DNA of 64,000 nucleotides from contig NZ_CP126256.1 in the NCBI RefSeq assembly GCF_003234265.2, positions 1,240,001 to 1,304,000 of the forward strand. Reading direction: 5' to 3'. Positions 47,833 through 56,760 of this stretch are shown here, one piece after another (the stretch's first letter is position 1; each line of letters begins with the position of its first letter). Made by a program: the position numbers and the translations under genes. A model generated the notes under the pieces. The model was not told where the DNA came from. It saw only the letters and a program-made list of their open reading frames with translations, and did not search any database. Source of the DNA: Curtobacterium sp. MCSS17_015. GTDB lineage: Bacteria; Actinomycetota; Actinomycetes; Actinomycetales; Microbacteriaceae.

Positions 47833-49572
47833 ATGACAACGTCATTCGTCGGCCAGGCGACCACCAGGCCCTCGACGCCGGACTTCCAGGCGTCGAAGGT
47901 CGGTCGCAAGGGCAACATCATCGTGCGGTGGGCGACGTCCACCGACCACAAGACGATCGGGTACATGTACCTGATCACCTCGTTCCTCTACTTCCTGCTC
48001 GCCGGCATCATGGCGCTCGTCATCCGCGCGCAGCTGTTCGAACCGGGTCTCCAGGTCCTCGCGACCAAGGAGCAGTACAACCAGCTGTTCACGATGCACG
48101 GCACGATCATGCTGCTGATGTTCGCGACGCCGCTCTTCTCGGGCTTCGCGAACGCGATCATGCCGCTCCAGATCGGTGCACCGGATGTCGCGTTCCCGCG
48201 TCTGAACGGCCTCGCGTTCTGGATGTACTTCTTCGGCAGCGCGATCGCCGTCGGTGGGTTCCTCACCCCGCAGGGTGCCGCCTCGTTCGGGTGGTTCGCC
48301 TACGCGCCGCTGAGTGACACCACGTTCACGCCGGGGCTCGGCGGGACGCTCTGGGTGTTCGGGCTCGGCATGACCGGCTTCTCGACGATCCTCGGTGCGG
48401 TGAACTTCATCACCACGATCATCACGATGCGTGCTCCGGGCATGACGATGTTCCGCATGTCGATCTTCACGTGGAACGTCCTCGTGACGAGCCTCCTCGT
48501 GCTGATGGCCTTCCCGGTCCTGGCGGCGGCGCTGTTCGGCCTCGGGCTCGACCGTGTGTTCGACGCACAGATCTTCAACCCGGCCAACGGTGGCGCCTTG
48601 CTCTGGCAGCACCTGTTCTGGTTCTTCGGGCACCCCGAGGTGTACATCATCGCGCTGCCGTTCTTCGGCATCGTGTCCGAAGTCTTCCCGGTGTTCAGCC
48701 GCAAGCCGATCTTCGGCTACAAGACCCTCGTCTACGCGACCATCACCATCGCTGCCCTGTCGATCACCGTGTGGGCGCACCACATGTACGTCACCGGCGG
48801 TGTCCTGCTGCCGTGGTTCTCGCTCATGACGATGCTCATCGCGGTCCCGACCGGCGTGAAGATCTTCAACTGGGTCGGCACCATGTGGCGCGGTTCGGTC
48901 ACCTTCGAGACCCCGATCCTCTGGGCGATCGGGTTCCTCGTGACGTTCACGTTCGGTGGTCTCACCGGCGTGATCCTCGCCTCGCCGCCGCTCGACTTCC
49001 ACGTCTCCGACTCGTACTTCGTCGTGGCGCACTTCCACTACGTGGTCTTCGGCACCGTCGTGTTCGCGATGTTCTCCGGCTTTTACTTCTGGTGGCCGAA
49101 GTTCACCGGCAAGATGCTCAACGAGCGTCTCGGCAAGATCCACTTCTGGCTGCTGTTCATCGGGTTCCACACGACGTTCCTCATCCAGCACTGGCTCGGC
49201 GTCGTGGGCATGCCCCGCCGCTACGCGACCTACCTGCCGGACGACGGCTTCACGTGGATGAACCAGGTGTCGACGGTCGGCTCGATGATCCTCGGCATCT
49301 CCTTCCTGCCGTTCATCTTCAACGTCTACGTCACCGCGCGGAACGCGCCGAAGGTCGCCGTGAACGACCCGTGGGGTTACGGTCGCTCGCTCGAGTGGGC
49401 CACGAGCTGCCCGCCGCCGCGGCACAACTTCACGTCGATCCCGCGGATCCGTTCCGAGTCCCCGGCGTTCGACCTGAACCACCCCGAGGCCGGCGTGCCG
49501 GTCGGTGTGGGCCCGGCGAAGGACGCTCCGGACGCTCCGACCTACGACGCCGCGAAGGGCGAGGTGAAGTAA
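47833..49572 (+). CDS. ctaD: Cytochrome c oxidase subunit I
   Basis: Catalytic subunit with haem a, haem a3 and CuB. The 579-residue, 12-helix protein has [11 protein letters not shown] (low-spin haem ligand), [26 protein letters not shown] (CuB His and the His-Tyr crosslink), the paired His in VWAHHMYV, and [12 protein letters not shown] (haem a3 and a ligands). Second gene of the ctaC-ctaD-ctaF operon. Confidence 0.97.
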   Translation: MTTSFVGQATTRPSTPDFQASKVGRKGNIIVRWATSTDHKTIGYMYLITSFLYFLLAGIMALVIRAQLFEPGLQVLATKEQYNQLFTMHGTIMLLMFATPLFSGFANAIMPLQIGAPDVAFPRLNGLAFWMYFFGSAIAVGGFLTPQGAASFGWFAYAPLSDTTFTPGLGGTLWVFGLGMTGFSTILGAVNFITTIITMRAPGMTMFRMSIFTWNVLVTSLLVLMAFPVLAAALFGLGLDRVFDAQIFNPANGGALLWQHLFWFFGHPEVYIIALPFFGIVSEVFPVFSRKPIFGYKTLVYATITIAALSITVWAHHMYVTGGVLLPWFSLMTMLIAVPTGVKIFNWVGTMWRGSVTFETPILWAIGFLVTFTFGGLTGVILASPPLDFHVSDSYFVVAHFHYVVFGTVVFAMFSGFYFWWPKFTGKMLNERLGKIHFWLLFIGFHTTFLIQHWLGVVGMPRRYATYLPDDGFTWMNQVSTVGSMILGISFLPFIFNVYVTARNAPKVAVNDPWGYGRSLEWATSCPPPRHNFTSIPRIRSESPAFDLNHPEAGVPVGVGPAKDAPDAPTYDAAKGEVK

Positions 49573-49577
49573 CCGCC

Positions 49578-49994
49578 ATGCGCGCGAACACCAACCTGTT
49601 CTGGATCCTGTTCATCTTCTTCGTGATCGCGGATGCCGCGTACACGATCTGGTCCGTGATCTACTACGGCAGCATCGAGTGGGTCGGCACCCTGTCGATC
49701 GGCCTGACCGGGATCATGTCCGCCTTCATCGCCTTCTACCTGGGTCGCGTCATGTCGGCTCAGGGCGGAGTGCTGCCGGAGGACCGCCAGGACGCCAACA
49801 TCGAGGACGGCGACGCCGAGCTCGGGCACTTCAGCCCGTGGTCGTGGTGGCCGATCTTCCTGGCCGCGGCGATCGCGGTCTGCTTCCTCGGAGTCGCAGC
49901 CGGCCTCTGGATCGTGCCGATCGGTCTCGCCCTCGTCGCGATCACCCTCGTCGGCTGGGTCTACGAGTACTACCGCGGCAACTTCGGTCACTGA
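49578..49994 (+). CDS. ctaF: Cytochrome c oxidase subunit IV, actinobacterial type
   Basis: Small structural subunit specific to actinobacterial aa3 oxidase. The 138-residue product has four hydrophobic segments and the family features MRANTNLFWILFIFFVIADAAY and GWVYEYYRGNFGH. ATG at 49578, five bases after the ctaD stop. ctaE (subunit III) and the bc1 genes are not in the window. Confidence 0.93.
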   Translation: MRANTNLFWILFIFFVIADAAYTIWSVIYYGSIEWVGTLSIGLTGIMSAFIAFYLGRVMSAQGGVLPEDRQDANIEDGDAELGHFSPWSWWPIFLAAAIAVCFLGVAAGLWIVPIGLALVAITLVGWVYEYYRGNFGH

Positions 49995-50010
49995 CCCACA
50001 CCACACGCGC

Positions 50011-50041
50011 TTCGGGCGGCACCATCTCGGTGCCGCCCGAA
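50011..50041 (+). terminator. Terminator after the cta operon, 13-bp perfect stem
   Basis: TTCGGGCGGCACC (50011-50023) pairs with 50029-50041 around ATCTC. Confidence 0.8.
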
Positions 50042-50155
50042 CTGCGTCCGGGGCAGTTCGGGTCCCCGTCCGGGGCACCCCTCCGCCCCGCCCACCGACA
50101 CACATCGACCACATCTCGAAACGGTCCGGGAATCACCCGGGCACGATGGGCCTTG

Positions 50156-50198
50156 GGTCCTGAGGACCGCATGCTCGCGGCCTGAGGTCCTGCGGACC
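50156..50198 (+). promoter_or_regulatory. Two GGTCC-TGM-GGACC palindromes upstream of zwf
   Basis: GGTCCTGAGGACC (50156-50168) and GGTCCTGCGGACC (50186-50198) have centres exactly 30 bp apart, about three helical turns, and end 27 bases before the zwf start. An operator for a dimeric regulator is the simplest reading; no -10 is obvious nearby. Confidence 0.4.
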
Positions 50199-50225
50199 GT
50201 CCACAAGCGAAAGGAGTCACCTCAG

Positions 50226-51599
50226 GTGACCGACAAGCGCACCCTCATCATCTTCGGCGCGACGGGCGACCTCGCCTCCCGCCTCCTCCTGCCCGGTCTC
50301 GGCACGTTCCTGCAGAGCGGTCGGTCCGTCCCGGTGCAGCTCATCGGCACGGGGCGCAGCGCCCGCAGTGAGGAGCAGTGGAAGGACGTCGTCACGAAGT
50401 CGTTCGCCTCGCAGGACGTGAAGGGCCCGGAGGTCGACGCGACCATCGAGTCGACGAAGTTCATCCAGGGCGACCCGACCGACCCGGAGCACCTGACGGC
50501 ACTGCTCGACGCCGCCGAGGCCGAGCCGATCCTCTACTTCGCGCTCCCGCCGCAGATCGCGTCGGACATCTGCGAGGCCCTGCAGCACGTCGAGCTCCCG
50601 GAGGGCACCACCCTCGCCTTCGAGAAGCCGTTCGGCACCGACGTCGCGAGTGCCGAGGCCCTCAACAAGACCGTCCTCGAGCTCGTGCCCGAGGAGCGCG
50701 TGCACCGCACCGACCACTTCCTCGGTCGCACCACCGTGCTCAACATCATCGGTCTGCGCTTCGCGAACCGTCTGTTCGAACCGATCTGGAACGCCGACAA
50801 CATCGAGAAGGTCGACGTCTTCTACGACGAGACGCTCGGCCTCGAGAACCGCGCCCAGTACTACGACGAGGCCGGCGCGCTCGTCGACATGATCCAGTCG
50901 CACCTGCTGCAGATCCTGGCCCTCGTGACGATGGACGCCCCGGCAGCGATCGACTCGGTCGAGTTCCGTTCGTCGCTGGCCCGTGTGCTCCGGTCGACCC
51001 GCCTCAAGGGCGACGACGCGACGATCGCCTCGCGTCGCGCGGTCTACACCGCCGGCACGATCGACGGCAAGGACCTGCCGTCGTACCAGCAGGAGGACGG
51101 CGTCGACCCCTCGCGCGGTACCGAGACGCTCGCCGAGATCGAGGTCGAGGTCGACACCGCTCGCTGGGCCGGTGTCCCCTTCACGCTCCGTTCCGGCAAG
51201 GCGCTCGGCGCCAGCCGCAAGGAGGTCCTCATCACCTTCAAGCCGGTGACGCGCCTCCCGTCCGGCCTGACGGGCCGGCCGAAGGCGGACACGCTGCGCA
51301 TCGTCCTCAACCCCGACGAGATCGAGCTGTCGGTGTCGGCGAACGGTGGCGGCAACCCGTTCGAGATGGGGCAGGTCACGCTGTCGTCGTCCTTCGACGA
51401 CGGCGAGCTGACGCCCTACGGCGAGGTCCTCAACGGCATCTTCCACGACGACCCGCTGCTCTCCATCCGTGGTGACGTCGCGGAGCGCTGCTGGGAGATC
51501 GTCGAGCCGGTCGTCTCGGCGTGGAAGGCCGACCAGGTCCCGCTCGAGGAGTACCGCGCGGGCTCGCGCGGCCCGGCGGACTGGGTCAGCTCGTCCTGA
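50226..51599 (+). CDS. zwf: Glucose-6-phosphate dehydrogenase, divergent short form
   Basis: Oxidises glucose-6-phosphate to 6-phosphogluconolactone (pentose phosphate entry). The 457-residue product has the nucleotide-binding FGATGDLASRLLLPGL, EKPFG at 133-137, and an active-site segment HRTDHFLGR at 160-168 where most family members read RIDHYLGKE. It is shorter than the usual 490-515 residues, and no opcA follows. These features match the second, divergent Zwf type seen in Actinobacteria. GTG at 50226 follows AAAGGAG. Confidence 0.88.
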   Translation: MTDKRTLIIFGATGDLASRLLLPGLGTFLQSGRSVPVQLIGTGRSARSEEQWKDVVTKSFASQDVKGPEVDATIESTKFIQGDPTDPEHLTALLDAAEAEPILYFALPPQIASDICEALQHVELPEGTTLAFEKPFGTDVASAEALNKTVLELVPEERVHRTDHFLGRTTVLNIIGLRFANRLFEPIWNADNIEKVDVFYDETLGLENRAQYYDEAGALVDMIQSHLLQILALVTMDAPAAIDSVEFRSSLARVLRSTRLKGDDATIASRRAVYTAGTIDGKDLPSYQQEDGVDPSRGTETLAEIEVEVDTARWAGVPFTLRSGKALGASRKEVLITFKPVTRLPSGLTGRPKADTLRIVLNPDEIELSVSANGGGNPFEMGQVTLSSSFDDGELTPYGEVLNGIFHDDPLLSIRGDVAERCWEIVEPVVSAWKADQVPLEEYRAGSRGPADWVSSS

Positions 51600-51644
51600 C
51601 CGATCGGGGCGGCGCCTGCCCTGACGGACGTTCCCACCCCTGAT

Positions 51645-51684
51645 GACGGGAGGCCCGGTGCCAGCTGGCACCGGGCCTCCCGTC
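51645..51684. terminator. Bidirectional terminator, 18-bp perfect stem
   Basis: Bases 51645-51662 (GACGGGAGGCCCGGTGCC) pair perfectly with 51667-51684 around AGCT. It lies between the convergent zwf and GH15 genes and belongs to the GGAGGCCCG terminator family. Confidence 0.9.
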
Positions 51685-51700
51685 GTGTCCGCGCCCGTGG

Positions 51701-53572
51701 TCAGCCGGCGCGCCCGGCCTGCTCGCCGGCCCCGGTGACGCTCCAGGTGCCGCCGCTGCGCCGGGCCGCGCGCGTCCGGTGCCCAGCCGCAGCGCCCTGG
51801 GCCCGGGCGATCGCGTCCGCCGCGGTCACGAGCGTGAGGTGCGAGAGCGCCTGCGGGGTGTTGCCGATGTGGTGGCCGGTGGCGACGTCGACCTCCTCGG
51901 AGAGCATGCCGACGTCGTTCGCGAACCCGACCAGCACGTCCATGAGGCGTTCGGCGTCCGCTGACCGGCCGGAACCGGCGTACTGCTCGACGAGCCAGAA
52001 CGAGCAGGCCAGGAACGGGTGTTCCGCGCCGCGCAGGCCGTCGAAGCCGGAGGAGGTCCGGTAGCGGAGGAGGAGCCCGTCGTCGCCGACGCGGAGGTCC
52101 TCCTCGATCGCCGCGACGGTCCCGAGCATCCGGGGGTCGTCCGGCCGGCAGTAGCCGATCTGGGGCAGGACGAGCAGGCTGGCGTCGACCTCGTCGGTGT
52201 CGTAGTGCTGGCGGTACGAGCCGCGTCCGGCGTTCCAGCCGTGCTCCTCGATCTCGGCGCGCACCTGGTCGCGGAGGGTCCGCCACCGTTCGACCGGTCC
52301 CTCGAGCCCGAACTCCTCGCACGCGGCGACACCGCGGTCGAAGGCCGCCCAGATCATGGCCCGGGAGTGGGTGAAGTGCCGTCGGGGACCACGCATCTCC
52401 CAGATGCCGTTGTCCGGGTCCTGCCAGTGCTCCTCCACGTACCGCAGGAGGGCCCGCTGGAGGGACCAGGACGCCCCGCTCTCCTCGACGCCCAGTTCTC
52501 GGGCGTCGTGCAGCGCCGACAGGACCTCGCCGAAGACGTCACCCTGGTACTGCGTGGAGGCGCCGTTGCCGACGCGGACGGGCGTGGACCCGGCGTACCC
52601 GGTGAGGTGCTCGAGCGTCCGTTCGGGCAGCTCGCGTTCGCCGGCGATGCCGTACATGATCTGCACGTCCTCCGGGTCGCCGGCGATGGCCCGCAGGAGC
52701 CAGGACCGCCAGTCGGACGCCTCGTCGCGGTAGCCGTGTGCGATGAGGGACGCGAGCGCCAACGAGGCGTCTCGTAGCCACACGAAGCGGTAGTCCCAGT
52801 TGCGTTCGCCGCCGGGGTCCTCCGGGAGGCTCGTGGTCGCGGCCGCCACGACGCCGCCGGTCTCCGCATGGGTCATCGCGCGCAGGTACATGAGGGACCT
52901 GCGGACGGCGGGTGCGTACTTCCCCTCGGCGCGGGTGCGGGAGGTCCAGTCGTGCCACCAGTCGCGCGTGTGGTGGAGGGCGGCGGTGACGTCGAACGGC
53001 TCCGGTGGTTCACGGTGCGACGGGTACCACGTGAGGGTGGTGTCGAGGACGTCCCCGTCGGCGATCGTCGTCGTCGTGACGTGGCGGTGGTCGTCCGGGC
53101 GGAACCGGGGCCCCCGGACGACGACGGCGTCCGGGCCGGCGGTCGCGACGAGAACCGGTCCGTCGTCGTCGCCGACCTGGCGGATCCAGGGGAGGACGTC
53201 GCCGTAGCCGAACCGGATGCGGAGCACCTGCTGCACCTCGACCGTGCCGGAGAGACCGCGCACCCGGCGGACGATCGTGGCTCGGTGCGCGTCGACGGGC
53301 ATGAAGTCGGTGACCTCGACGACGCCGGTCGGTGTCGTCCAGACCGTCGAGAGCACGAGGGAGTCGCCGTCGTGTCGTCGGACCGAGGTGGCCGCCGGGT
53401 CGGTCGGGCGGAGGGACCACTGCCCGTCGTGTTCGTCGCCGAGCAGGGCGGCGAAGGTGGACGCGCTGTCGAAGCGGGGGAGGCACGCCCAGTCGATCTC
53501 ACCGTCCCGCGTCACGAGTGCGGCGGTGTGACAGTCCCCGATGAGGGCGTGGTCCTCGATGCGCTGAGCCAT
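51701..53572 (-). CDS. Glycoside hydrolase family 15 protein (trehalase/glucoamylase-like)
   Basis: Predicted exo-acting alpha-glucosidic hydrolase. The 623-residue product opens MAQRIEDHALIGDCHTAALVTRDGEIDWACLPRFDS, the N-terminal beta domain typical of actinobacterial GH15 enzymes. It then has an (alpha/alpha)6 barrel with NWDYRFVWLRDASLAL (catalytic-region aromatic/acid cluster), MYGIAGERELPE and WEMRGPRRHFTHSRAMIWAA. There is no signal peptide, so it acts in the cytosol. Mycobacterial enzymes of this subgroup are trehalases; specificity here is inference. Convergent with zwf. Confidence 0.9.
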   Translation of the reverse strand: MAQRIEDHALIGDCHTAALVTRDGEIDWACLPRFDSASTFAALLGDEHDGQWSLRPTDPAATSVRRHDGDSLVLSTVWTTPTGVVEVTDFMPVDAHRATIVRRVRGLSGTVEVQQVLRIRFGYGDVLPWIRQVGDDDGPVLVATAGPDAVVVRGPRFRPDDHRHVTTTTIADGDVLDTTLTWYPSHREPPEPFDVTAALHHTRDWWHDWTSRTRAEGKYAPAVRRSLMYLRAMTHAETGGVVAAATTSLPEDPGGERNWDYRFVWLRDASLALASLIAHGYRDEASDWRSWLLRAIAGDPEDVQIMYGIAGERELPERTLEHLTGYAGSTPVRVGNGASTQYQGDVFGEVLSALHDARELGVEESGASWSLQRALLRYVEEHWQDPDNGIWEMRGPRRHFTHSRAMIWAAFDRGVAACEEFGLEGPVERWRTLRDQVRAEIEEHGWNAGRGSYRQHYDTDEVDASLLVLPQIGYCRPDDPRMLGTVAAIEEDLRVGDDGLLLRYRTSSGFDGLRGAEHPFLACSFWLVEQYAGSGRSADAERLMDVLVGFANDVGMLSEEVDVATGHHIGNTPQALSHLTLVTAADAIARAQGAAAGHRTRAARRSGGTWSVTGAGEQAGRAG

Positions 53573-53701
53573 GTCCCCGATCGAACCACCCGGCCCCCGA
53601 GGGCACCTGCGCTGAGGGTGCGTTCAGATCACGCCCGGCAGGACCTCGGCCGACGGGAATCCCGAGGATCCCGCTGGCAGCAGGCCCGCCGACGGCTCGG
53701 T

Positions 53702-54859
53702 TCAGTCGACGTCGGCGATCCCGACCCGGCCGAGTTCGGTCCAGAGCCCGGCGCCGTCCGGGGCGTACACCCAGGGCTTCGTGGAGTCCCGCGTGCGCTC
53801 CTGCGCCCGGGAACGACCACCGGCGAGCACGGCCTCGCTCGTCGACAGCTGTCGGATCGCCACGGCGGCGACGTTGTCCGGGTGCTCGCGGACGAACTCG
53901 CCGTAGAGCTGTTCGTCGTGCTGGCCGTCGTCACCGACCAGGAGCCACTGGACGTCCGGGAAGTCCCGCGCGAGCCGCCGCAGGTTGTCCTGCTTGTGCT
54001 GCTGCCCGCTGCGGAAGAAGCGGTCGTGCGTCGGGCCCCAGTCGGTGAGCAGCAGCGTGCCGGACGGGTACATGTTGCGGGAGAGGAACCGTCCGAGCGT
54101 GGGCGCGACGTTCCACGCCCCGGTGGACAGGTACACGGTCGGCGCGCCCGGGTGCTGCGCGAGGACGCGTTCGTAGAGCACCGACATGCCGGGCACCGGA
54201 CGGCGGGCGTGCTCGGTGAGCACGAAGGAGTTCCAGGCGGCGAGCATCGGGCGGGGGAGGCTCGTGACCATGACGGTGTCGTCGATGTCGGAGAGCAGGC
54301 CGAAGCGGGTGTCCGGGTGCACCACGAAGACGTCGGCGTCGACATCGCGCATGCCCCCGGCGGACAGGCGGATCTTCTGCCAGCCCGGCTCGAGGTCGAT
54401 CGGGACGATCGTGTCGACCACGCCACCGCGGTCACTCGTCACGGTGTGCGTCGTTCCCCCGGCCGTGATGGTGACCTCGGCGTGGTCGACGGCGACGCTC
54501 GTGAAGCTGCGCCACCCGCGGACCCCGGAGTACGAGACGTCCGACGCCAAGCCGCGACGGGTGAGCAGCACCCGGCAGAGCACACGGACCCACCCGGGTG
54601 CGCCGTACCCCGTGTACGGGATGACCGTCGGGACCTGGCCGCGCTTCCGGGCGTGCTGCTCGCGGAACTCCTGCACGGCGTCCTCGATCCGGGCAGCCCG
54701 GTGCAGGATCGGCTCCGGGATCGCCGTCTCCCACTGCTGGATGCCCCACGGCGCCTGCTCCCGGCGGTCGTGTTCCCGCTCGACGGACCGGGCGTCCCGC
54801 TGTGGGGGAGTGCTGGTGTCCCGGGGCGCAGAAGGGTCCGGAGGCGTCGTCTCGGGCAT
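53702..54859 (-). CDS. App1-family (DUF2183) phosphatidate phosphatase-like protein
   Basis: Predicted HAD-like phosphatase; App1 of yeast dephosphorylates phosphatidate. The 385-residue product has a charged N-terminal 45 residues, a beta-rich N-domain with VIPYTGYGAPGWVRVLCRVLL, and the catalytic DIDDT (191-195; DxDxT) in GLLSDIDDTVMVT. Downstream motifs are YLSTGAWNV, LTDWGPTHDRFFRSG and LLVGDDGQHDEQLY. No signal peptide is seen. The 129 bases between it and the GH15 gene hold no clear promoter, so the two may be co-transcribed. Confidence 0.88.
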   Translation of the reverse strand: MPETTPPDPSAPRDTSTPPQRDARSVEREHDRREQAPWGIQQWETAIPEPILHRAARIEDAVQEFREQHARKRGQVPTVIPYTGYGAPGWVRVLCRVLLTRRGLASDVSYSGVRGWRSFTSVAVDHAEVTITAGGTTHTVTSDRGGVVDTIVPIDLEPGWQKIRLSAGGMRDVDADVFVVHPDTRFGLLSDIDDTVMVTSLPRPMLAAWNSFVLTEHARRPVPGMSVLYERVLAQHPGAPTVYLSTGAWNVAPTLGRFLSRNMYPSGTLLLTDWGPTHDRFFRSGQQHKQDNLRRLARDFPDVQWLLVGDDGQHDEQLYGEFVREHPDNVAAVAIRQLSTSEAVLAGGRSRAQERTRDSTKPWVYAPDGAGLWTELGRVGIADVD

Positions 54860-55000
54860 CTGGCCATCATCCCATGCGGGGGTGTCCAGGAGCCCGGTCC
54901 GCGTCCGACACCCCGGGAATCGCAGCCAAGACCAAGGCGGTCTCTGTCAGAGTTGCCGTCTCAGTCACCAAGCCCGCGGTCACCGCGAGAAGGAGAACAC

Positions 55001-55648
55001 GTGCTCGTCACCGAGGTTCCGAACGCTCTGCCAGGGGGATCATCACTGCTCAGGAACGAGCCGGTCCAGGCACGGAGCTCGGCCCGCCTCGCAGGTCTGC
55101 TCGACGCCGCCGCGGCGGTGATCGACGAGATCGGGTTCGAGCGCCTGACGACGGCCATGGTCGCCGAGCGCGCCGGGGCGTCCATCGGCACGGTCTACCG
55201 GTACTTCCCGGACCGCATCGCCGTGGTCGAGGCGCTGGCGATCCGCTGCACGCAGCGTCTCGCCTCCCGGTTCGTCGAGACGCTCGACGCGTCCGGTGCC
55301 ACCACCTGGCAGGAGGGCTGTGACGCCCTCATCGAGATGACCGCCGAGATGTACCGCACCGAGCCGGGCTTCCGGGCGATCCGGTTCGCCGACATCGACA
55401 CCACCTCCGGAGACGAGGACGCCGACCGGCTCGCCGCGCTCGGCGGAGCCGTCGGTACCGTCATGCGCGAACGCTTCGGCCTGCCCCAGTCCGAGGCACT
55501 CGCACGGGCCTGGGTGGTGCTGGCCGAATCGGCGCACGCCGTCCTCGCCCGGGCCCACGTCGACCGCGAGCACCCGGACCAGGCGCTCATCGACGCCTAC
55601 CGCGCGATGAGCCGGCCCTACCTGGAGTCGGTGATCCGAGCCTCCTGA
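55001..55648 (+). CDS. TetR-family transcriptional regulator
   Basis: Dimeric HTH regulator with unknown ligand. The 215-residue product has an N-terminal TetR HTH (GLLDAAAAVIDEIGFERLTTAMVAERAGASIGTVYRYFPDRIAVVEA region) after a 25-residue extension. The C-terminal ligand domain has an APE of the actinobacterial type with HVDREHPDQALIDAYRAMSRPYLESVI. GTG at 55001 follows AAGGAG by five bases. An 11-base palindrome CTCTGTCAGAG lies at 54942-54952 upstream, a possible autoregulatory site. The next operon is an osmoprotectant transporter. Confidence 0.9.
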   Translation: MLVTEVPNALPGGSSLLRNEPVQARSSARLAGLLDAAAAVIDEIGFERLTTAMVAERAGASIGTVYRYFPDRIAVVEALAIRCTQRLASRFVETLDASGATTWQEGCDALIEMTAEMYRTEPGFRAIRFADIDTTSGDEDADRLAALGGAVGTVMRERFGLPQSEALARAWVVLAESAHAVLARAHVDREHPDQALIDAYRAMSRPYLESVIRAS

Positions 55649-55673
55649 CCGGTTGCCCAGACCCGACCCAACC

Positions 55674-55713
55674 CGGACGCCCGTCCCTTCCGAACAGGAG
55701 GGGCGGGCGTCCG
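55674..55713 (+). terminator. Terminator after the TetR gene, 14-bp stem
   Basis: CGGACGCCCGTCCC (55674-55687) pairs with 55700-55713 (one wobble). Confidence 0.75.
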
Positions 55714-55795
55714 TGTGTCCGGAGCTGTCCGGACTGCGCGGGAACCGCCCCGATGTCCGCCAGACGTCATGCGCCGACACGAGAGAACCGGTATG

Positions 55796-55824
55796 GACTC
55801 CGGCCTGTACTGTCGTCCGGAGTC
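55796..55824 (+). promoter_or_regulatory. Operator-like inverted repeat around the -10 of the osmoprotectant operon
   Basis: GACTCCGG (55796-55803) and CCGGAGTC (55817-55824) are an 8-bp inverted repeat with a 13-base centre. TACTGT at 55808-55813, the probable -10, lies inside. A repressor bound here would block the promoter; the adjacent TetR protein is a candidate. Confidence 0.45.
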
Positions 55825-55851
55825 GGGCTACCTCCACCAAGAAGGGCACCC

Positions 55852-56760
55852 ATGATCGAGTTCCGCTCGGTGCGCAAGACCTACCCGGACGGCACGACCG
55901 CCGTCGAGTCGTTCGACCTCGTGATCCCCTCGCGGACCACGACGGTGTTCGTCGGTTCGAGCGGATGCGGCAAGACCACGCTGCTCCGGATGATCAACCG
56001 GATGATCGACCCCACGGCGGGCTCCGTCCAGATCGACGGCGAGGACATCGCCGGCGTCGACCCCGTGCAGCTCCGGCGCCGGATCGGCTACGTCATGCAG
56101 AACGCCGGTCTGCTGCCGCACCGGAAGGTCGCGGACAACATCGCCACCGTGCCGCTCCTGACGGGGGTGTCCAAGGGCGACGCGCGGAAGCGCGCGCTCG
56201 AGCTCATGGACACCGTCGGTCTCGACCGCTCGCTCGCGGACCGGTACCCCTCCCAGCTCTCCGGCGGCCAGCAGCAGCGCGTCGGTGTGGCCCGCGGTCT
56301 GGCCGTGGACCCGAACATCCTCCTCATGGACGAGCCGTTCGGTGCCGTCGATCCCCTCGTACGCAACGACCTGCAGGACGAGCTGATCCGGCTGCAGCGT
56401 GAGCTCGGCAAGACCGTGGTCTTCGTGACGCACGACATCGACGAGGCCTTCAAGCTCGGTGACCAGGTCGTCATCCTCAAGAAGGGCGGCGAGATCGCCC
56501 AGCTCGGCACACCGGCGGAGATCCTGTCCGAGCCGGCCGACGACTTCGTCGCGAACTTCATCGGTGCCGGGCGGGGACGCCGCTCGCTCCGGGTCGAACA
56601 GACCCCGACCGGTCCGATCGTCGTGGACGGTGACGGCCGCGCCGCCGGCGTCCTGACCGGTCCCACGGGCGTCGTCGACGCCGCTGCCGCTGTCCGCTCC
56701 GAGGCCGGGACGCCCGCACGCGTCCCGGGTGCTGCGGCGCAGGGTGGGAGCACCCGGTGA
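55852..56760 (+). CDS. opuCA: Osmoprotectant ABC transporter, ATP-binding protein
   Basis: Energises uptake of glycine betaine, choline or related solutes. The 302-residue product has Walker A GSSGCGKTT, Q-loop YVMQNAGLLPH, the ABC signature LSGGQQQRVGVARGL, Walker B ILLMDEPFGAVD and the H-loop VTHD. It has no C-terminal CBS domain pair, unlike some OpuA/OpuC ATPases; a short Gly/Ala-rich tail is present instead. First gene of a four-gene operon with overlapping junctions. The substrate assignment comes from the whole operon. Confidence 0.92.
   Translation: MIEFRSVRKTYPDGTTAVESFDLVIPSRTTTVFVGSSGCGKTTLLRMINRMIDPTAGSVQIDGEDIAGVDPVQLRRRIGYVMQNAGLLPHRKVADNIATVPLLTGVSKGDARKRALELMDTVGLDRSLADRYPSQLSGGQQQRVGVARGLAVDPNILLMDEPFGAVDPLVRNDLQDELIRLQRELGKTVVFVTHDIDEAFKLGDQVVILKKGGEIAQLGTPAEILSEPADDFVANFIGAGRGRRSLRVEQTPTGPIVVDGDGRAAGVLTGPTGVVDAAAAVRSEAGTPARVPGAAAQGGSTR

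Noticed and set aside
54942..54952. CTCTGTCAGAG as a firm TetR autoregulatory operator
   Set aside because: The palindrome is short and not clearly placed relative to a promoter, so it is mentioned only in the TetR entry.
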